Shown here: piece after piece, positions 44,717 to 48,990 of the stretch | Numbering within the stretch: the first letter of the stretch is position 1 | How the letters are laid out: each line of letters begins with the position of its first letter | Source of the DNA: Caldimonas manganoxidans ATCC BAA-369 | Lineage (GTDB): Bacteria; Pseudomonadota; Gammaproteobacteria; Burkholderiales; Burkholderiaceae_C | DNA length: 48,990 nt | Reading direction: 5' to 3' | Assembly: GCF_000381125.1 (NCBI RefSeq) | Contig: NZ_KB905951.1 | Coordinates: forward strand, 1 to 48,990 | Notes under the pieces: generated by a model | Told to the model about the DNA's origin: nothing | What the model saw: only the letters and a program-made list of their open reading frames with translations | The model's database searches: none | Made by a program: the position numbers and the translations under genes

Positions 44717-46257
44717 GGCAATTCGATGCAAAAACAAGCCCCATGCGGCTGCACCGGCTGATGAGTGACCCGTCCGCCATGCGCCTGCGCGATCTCCCGC
44801 ACCAAGGCCAATCCCAGCCCGGTGCCGCCGGCGCGCCCGGTGGCAAACGGCTCGAACAAATGCGGCAGCAAGTCCGCCGGCACCCCCGGGCCGTCATCGC
44901 GGACGCACAGATGCAGCCAGGCCGACTCGCCGCGGGCCTGCAGCACGACATGCCCGCCGGCCGGCGTGTGCGCCAAGGCATTGAGCAACAGATTGTCCAG
45001 CGCGCGCGACAGCGCCGCCGGATCGATGCACACGGGCGGCGCCGTGGCGCCATCCCAGGGCGGCTCTAGCCGGCAGGTCAAACTCACGCCTCGCTGCTGC
45101 GCGGCCTCGGCATGACGATGCAGCTGGGCGGGCAACCAATCCTGCAAGACCACCGGCTCCGGTTGCACCCGAAACGGCTGCGTCAGGGTCAACAAACTGT
45201 CCACCAAGGATGCGATGCGGGCCGATTGCTCCAACACCGCCTGCAAGGCCCCGCGCGCGCGTTCACGCTCCAGCGGCGCGGGGGCCGACAGCGCGTTCTC
45301 CGCCTTCAGCCGCATGGTGGCCAGCGGGTTGCGGATCTCATGGGCCAGCCCGGCCGACAAGCGCCCCAAAGCCGCCAGCCGGGCGGCTTGCGCCAGCTCG
45401 GCGCTGAGCCGCTCGGCCTGCTCGCGGGCCCGCTGCGCACGCACGGCATGGTCGTTGAGCGCCGCCCCCAGTCGATCCAGCTCCGGCACCCCGGTGGGCG
45501 GCACCCACGGCTGCGGCGCGGCCGGCGGCGGCGTGGACAAGGCGCGCTCCAAAGTCTGCAAACCGCGCCCCCAGCGTGTCAGCGTCCAACCCAGCCAGCC
45601 GCCGCTGAGCACCACGAAGCCGAGCAACAACCCCAGCGCGAACGTCAAATGCTCCAAGGCCTCGGCAGCCACCGTGGGCACCCGCTTGAGCGTCCAGCCC
45701 ACCATGGTGGGCTGCGGCGCTCGATCTGGGCATGCATGCAACACCACCGTCTCGCGCAGGCCCGGACGCACCTCCGTCAAGGCCTGCGCCGCGGCATGCG
45801 CCCGTGCGGCCAACGCCTCGATGCGCTCGCGCTCGGCCTCGGGCACGTCTCGCTTGATGCCCGAGCCGTCATACGTGGGGAACGCATAGGCCACCACCCC
45901 GCGCCCTCGCTGCCACAGCCCCCCTTCCACCCCGGGCATGTCGCGCAGCGCCAGATCGATGGCCGCCTCCATGGCGGCAGGAGCGTCGGCCACCGACAGC
46001 TGGGCAGCTCGCGCCTGCGCGGCCACCATCTCCGCGCAGGCCGCGCCGACACGCACCACTGCGGTGCGCACCAAGGCCTCGGCCCCTTGACGGCTCAAGG
46101 ACCACACGGTCCAAGCCAACGTCAGGGCCACCACCGCGATCGACACCCACAGCATCGCCAGCCCCTGCCCCAAGGACAGGCCGGCCCGACGATGCAGCCA
46201 GGGCCATCGCGGCATCACAGGGCCCACGCGGGGGCGGGGATCGAAGGAATCGGCCAT
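44701..46257 (-). CDS. Sensor histidine kinase, membrane-bound
   Basis: 518 residues. A first membrane helix (about residues 28-50) and a second (about 196-220, FALGLLLGFVVLSGGWLGW) frame a periplasmic domain of about 145 residues. The cytoplasmic part has a HAMP-like linker, the phospho-accepting histidine in LSAGLAHEIRNPLATMRLKAENAL, the N box LDNLLLNALAHTP, and the nucleotide motifs VRDDGPGVPADLLPHLFEPF and GGTGLGLALVREIAQAHGG. It resembles ZraS/HydH-type kinases. The input signal is unknown. It leads the kinase-regulator operon. Confidence 0.95.
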
Positions 46258-46354
46258 GCACAGGGTCGCGCTTCTGACGCAGCCCCGCCTGGACGGCGCT
46301 CAGCAGGGCTGTGCTGGGCCGTAGTGTAAGCCGATCGCCTCCGGCCGCAGCGCC

Positions 46355-46681
46355 TCAGCGCAGACGGCCCACGTAGCGCTGCTGCACGACCTCGGGGGCC
46401 GATCGCGCCAAGGGCTCATCGGGCTGGCGCTCCCAGGCCGGCCGCGGTGGCATGGCAAGGGCGCGCGGCCGCTGTGGCTGCATCGCCCGCTCGAGCTTGT
46501 CGGCCCAGGACTGCAGCTCCTCATCGGGCTGCCGGCGGCACACACGGATGATCTCCTGGGCATAGTCCCAATTCGCCGCCATCCATTCGGGGTCGGTCAC
46601 CCGCCCCACTTTGCGGCGCAACAGCACATGCAGGTGCGCCGCGATGGCCAGACGATCACTTTCCGATGGGCTTGCGCTCAC
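46355..46681 (-). CDS. Hypothetical protein, helical N-terminus
   Basis: 108 residues from GTG 46681, chosen because AGGAG lies 10 bases upstream; the longer frame has no such site. The first 65 residues (SESDRLAIAAHLHVLLRRKVGRVTDPEWMAANWDYAQEIIRVCRRQPDEELQSWADKLERAM) are helical with regularly spaced aromatic residues. The rest is Pro/Arg-rich and probably disordered. Cytoplasmic, function unknown. It is transcribed in the same direction as the kinase gene, 97 bp upstream of it, with no evident joint promoter. Confidence 0.75.
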   Translation of the reverse strand: MSASPSESDRLAIAAHLHVLLRRKVGRVTDPEWMAANWDYAQEIIRVCRRQPDEELQSWADKLERAMQPQRPRALAMPPRPAWERQPDEPLARSAPEVVQQRYVGRLR

Positions 46682-46780
46682 GCGAAAACTCCTGCAACGA
46701 GAGACAGCCCCCGCCCTCAAGCAAGCACCGCGCCAACGTCACCCTGTCTGCGGCCGCCTCCGGCACGCAGGCTGCGCGCT

Positions 46781-46975
46781 TCAGCGCCGGTCCAAGGGGC
46801 AAGTGCTCAGGCCCAGCAAGCTATACAACGGGCACATCCGGAACAGCCCGGTCAGCAGCGGCACCACGCCGATGTAGCCCCAAAGGCCCACGGTGCCGGT
46901 GGCCGCCAGCGCGACCAACACCAGCCCCAGAACGATGCGCGCGATGCGGTCGATCCGGCCCACATTGACTTTCAT
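46781..46975 (-). CDS. DUF2892-type small membrane protein
   Basis: 64 residues from ATG 46975, with AAGGAG upstream. It reads MKVNVGRIDRIARIVLGLVLVALAATGTVGLWGYIGVVPLLTGLFRMCPLYSLLGLSTC, the full DUF2892 pattern: a polar N-terminus, two membrane helices and the RxCPLY..LG.STC motif with two cysteines. Such proteins occur alone or fused to rhodanese domains (YgaP-like), linked to sulfur handling. No sulfurtransferase gene is next to it. Confidence 0.92.
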   Translation of the reverse strand: MKVNVGRIDRIARIVLGLVLVALAATGTVGLWGYIGVVPLLTGLFRMCPLYSLLGLSTCPLDRR

Positions 46976-47211
46976 GTTCGCAACTCCTTGCTCCACCGCT
47001 GGCGGTGTGGCATGCACACAGGGCCACAGTGTGCGCGCAGCACCGCCGCCGGGCTTGACCTGCCTCAACCCCACGATGCGCCGGACCTCGAGCACCCCCG
47101 CCCCGCGGGGACTAGATGTGAAGCTTCAATAGGTTGTATCTGTAGTTCACCCGGACTGCGTCTGGGAGACCGGAAGTCACCAAACAACCCAGCACTCCCA
47201 GGAGCAGTCGG

Positions 47212-48144
47212 ATGAACATCCATAAGAATGCCAGACTTACCTTCGCCCGTCGCTTGCTGATGGTTCAAGAGATGACACAGCACGGGCTCGAGGCCTGTGA
47301 AGCGTCCTCACGCCATGGCGTGAGGACGCGCACCGCGCGCAAATGGCTGGGCCGCTACCTGGTCGAAGGCGCCAGTGGCTTGACTGACGCGTCTTCCCGG
47401 CCGAAGTGGTCGCCGCGGGCGATCGCGCCGAGCAAGGCATTGCTCATCGTCGAACTGCGGCAGCGCCGAATGACCCATGTACGAATTGCCCAGAGCGTCG
47501 GCGTATCCCAGGCCACGGTCAGCCGTGTGCTGCACCGAGCCGGGCTGTCAACGCTGTCGGATCTGCTGCCGCGCGAGCCAGTTCAGCGCTACGAGCATGC
47601 GAGGCTGGAGATCTGCTGCACATCGACACCAAATAGCTCGGCCATATCGAGCGGCTAGGGCATCGGGTCAATGGCAACCGGCGTGACTCGGTAGGGAGAG
47701 GCGGCTGAGAGTTTCTGTTCGTGGCCGTGGACGACCATGCCCGCGTGGCCTTCACCGCGATCCCCCTGCGCAGTGCAGTTCCTGCGCGACGCCGTGGCGT
47801 ACTACAAACGTCTTGGTGTGACGATCATGCGGATGCTGACTGACAACGGCTCGGCCTTTCGCTGAAAGCCGTTCCGACAGGCTTGCCAGCAACTGGGCAT
47901 CACGCAGAAGTTCACCAGCGCGTATCGGCCACAAACCAACGACAAGGCCGAGCGGTTCATCCAGTCGGCGCTGCGTGAGTCGGCCTACGGCTGGGTCTAC
48001 CAAAACTCCGAGCAGCGGCGCCAAGCGCTTCACAGCTGGTAGCACCACTACAACTGGCATCGCCCGCACCACGGCATCGGCCGCGTTGCGCCTATGTCAC
48101 GGCTTCCAGTTCCTCGGAACAACCTCTTGATGGCTCACAACTAG
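47212..48144 (+). pseudogene. IS481-family transposase remnant
   Basis: It starts MNIHKNARLTFARRLL, with an N-terminal HTH (RTRTARKWLGRYLVEGASGLTDASSRP), then the joint RYEHAR. The catalytic domain continues only by changing frame: HIDT, VAVDDHARVAFTAIPL, MLTDNGS and DKAERFIQSALRESAYGW contain the DDE residues. In the reconstructed frame there are premature stops at 47634, 47706, 47863 and 48040, with frameshifts near 47612 and 47775. It ends NNLLMAHN-stop. The element is therefore inactive. Terminal repeats could not be defined with certainty. Confidence 0.88.
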
Positions 48145-48171
48145 GGGCTGATTTCTGGGAGTTCTGCCGTG

Positions 48172-48883
48172 ATGTTTGCCTGCCCCGCCAACGACGATTT
48201 CTTCCGCTTGCGCCTCGATCACAGATTGACCTGCGTCATCCGCTGGCTGTGCTGGCCTTGCGCATGCCCCGGCAAGAGATCGAAGCACGGGTGGCCCTGG
48301 TCTACTCCCGCAAAGGCCGCGCCGCCATGCCTTATCTGGACCTCTTTGGCGAATGGGGCAGCGCTCCCCGGTGGCCAGCAACGCCGGGTGTCCCCGCGTG
48401 CTGATGCGCATCATGATTGCGCTGCTGTACCTCATGTACGCCTTCAACGAATCCGACGCAGGCGTGGTCGAGCGTTGGGGGGGAGACCCCCACCTGGTGA
48501 TTCTTCTCGGGCCGAGCGTACTTTGGGCACCGCCGCCCCTGCGACGCCACCACCCTGGTCAAGTTCCGCCAGTTGCTGGGCGAAAGAAGGTGTGGAGGAC
48601 TTGCTGGCACAGACCCTCAACGTGGCCGTCGAGCTCGAGCTGATCCAGCCGCGGGAGCTCTCCCGCGTAATCGTGGACAGCACGGTGCAGCACAAATCAA
48701 TCGCGCCCCACCGACAGCCGTTTGCTGCAGAACGCTCGCACCAAGCTGGCGGAAGCGACCAAGGCGGTGGGGATCGACCTGAAGCAGACCTTTGCCAAGG
48801 AGTGCAAAGCGTGGGCTCGCAAAGCCTCTGGCCATGCCCATGCCCGCCAGTTCAAGCGCATGCGTCGCGCCATCAAACGCTAG
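48172..48883 (+). pseudogene. IS5-family transposase remnant, truncated at the 3' end
   Basis: Fragments in several frames match the IS5-type pattern from memory: ANDDFFRLRLD, then DLRHPLAVLALRMPRQEIEARV, PYLDLFGEWGSA, RIMIALLYLMYAFNES, GVVERWGG with TPTW, CDATTLVKFRQLL, VEDLLAQTLNVAVELELIQPRELSRVIVDSTVQHKS and AKECKAWARKA followed by HARQFKRMRRAIKR-stop. Several frameshifts break it. The intact protein would continue with further residues after IKR, so the 3' end has been cut at about 48881, where another element's end begins. Confidence 0.8.
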
Positions 48884-48990
48884 GGAAACGCTGATCAAGC
48901 CCCGCGCCGCGGCGAGATTGTCCTGCGCGGGGCGAAACGGAGCGTTTTTGGCGCGTTCTACGGCCTCGAGGGCCTTACTGGCGGGCCCTT
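48884..48990. mobile_element. Start of a further insertion-sequence end
   Basis: After the truncated transposase the sequence GGAAACGCTGATCAAGCCCC begins abruptly. It looks like the terminal repeat of another IS, cutting the IS5-type gene. The rest of the window is too short to show its transposase. Confidence 0.5.

Overview
The window is GC-rich chromosomal DNA. Gene content, codon usage and short Shine-Dalgarno spacing point to a betaproteobacterium of the order Burkholderiales, near the Comamonadaceae or Sphaerotilaceae; the genus cannot be fixed from the sequence alone. Indicators are GTP-dependent PEP carboxykinase, methylmalonate-semialdehyde dehydrogenase, many LysR regulators, LivKHMGF-type ABC transport, BigR-type sulfide control and an IS481 remnant. 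No rRNA, tRNA, CRISPR array or prophage was seen.

Layout. 1-2.1 kb: the 3' part of a probable polymorphic-toxin immunity gene, then a MOSC-domain gene and an orphan tungstate-type binding protein in a tight minus-strand pair. 2.5-8.8 kb: central carbon and amino-acid genes (pckG, dadA, an ArgO/LysE exporter with its divergent ArgP/LysG-like regulator). 8.8-13.5 kb: Tat-exported PhoD phosphatase, a small protein, a TetR regulator, a universal stress protein, a possible small RNA and a LysR gene broken by a one-base insertion in a G8 run. 13.7-20.1 kb: mmsA, a CbbR-like LysR gene divergent from a long-form isocitrate dehydrogenase, a SnoaL-like protein and a PhoX phosphatase. 20.2-25.7 kb: an SDR enzyme with a complete branched-chain-type ABC transporter, ending in a terminator. 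25.7-26.9 kb: an AAA ATPase with a C-terminal winged helix behind a 41-bp AT-rich palindrome. 27.0-29.7 kb: a sulfonate/nitrate-type ABC transporter. 29.8-34.8 kb: MarC, then a sulfide/persulfide module (OsmC, MBL hydrolase, BigR-like repressor, two YeeE-type proteins, SulP) around one operator. 34.8-37.9 kb: a queuosine-precursor transporter, GMC oxidoreductase and LysE exporter. 37.9-41.35 kb: chromate and arsenic resistance (chrA, ACR3, arsC, arsR). 41.4-46.3 kb: a RhtB exporter and a two-component system with a sigma54 activator whose likely target is a secreted tandem-repeat protein gene just downstream. 46.4-47.0 kb: two small genes. 47.2-49.0 kb: decayed insertion sequences.

The most self-contained and least described unit is the histidine kinase / NtrC-type regulator / secreted 'FPPH' repeat protein / SHOCT protein cassette at 42.2-46.3 kb. 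It has a close sigma54 promoter match and a palindromic upstream site in the right place. The palindrome-controlled AAA-wHTH protein and the possible small RNA at 12.4-12.6 kb are the other main points to check.
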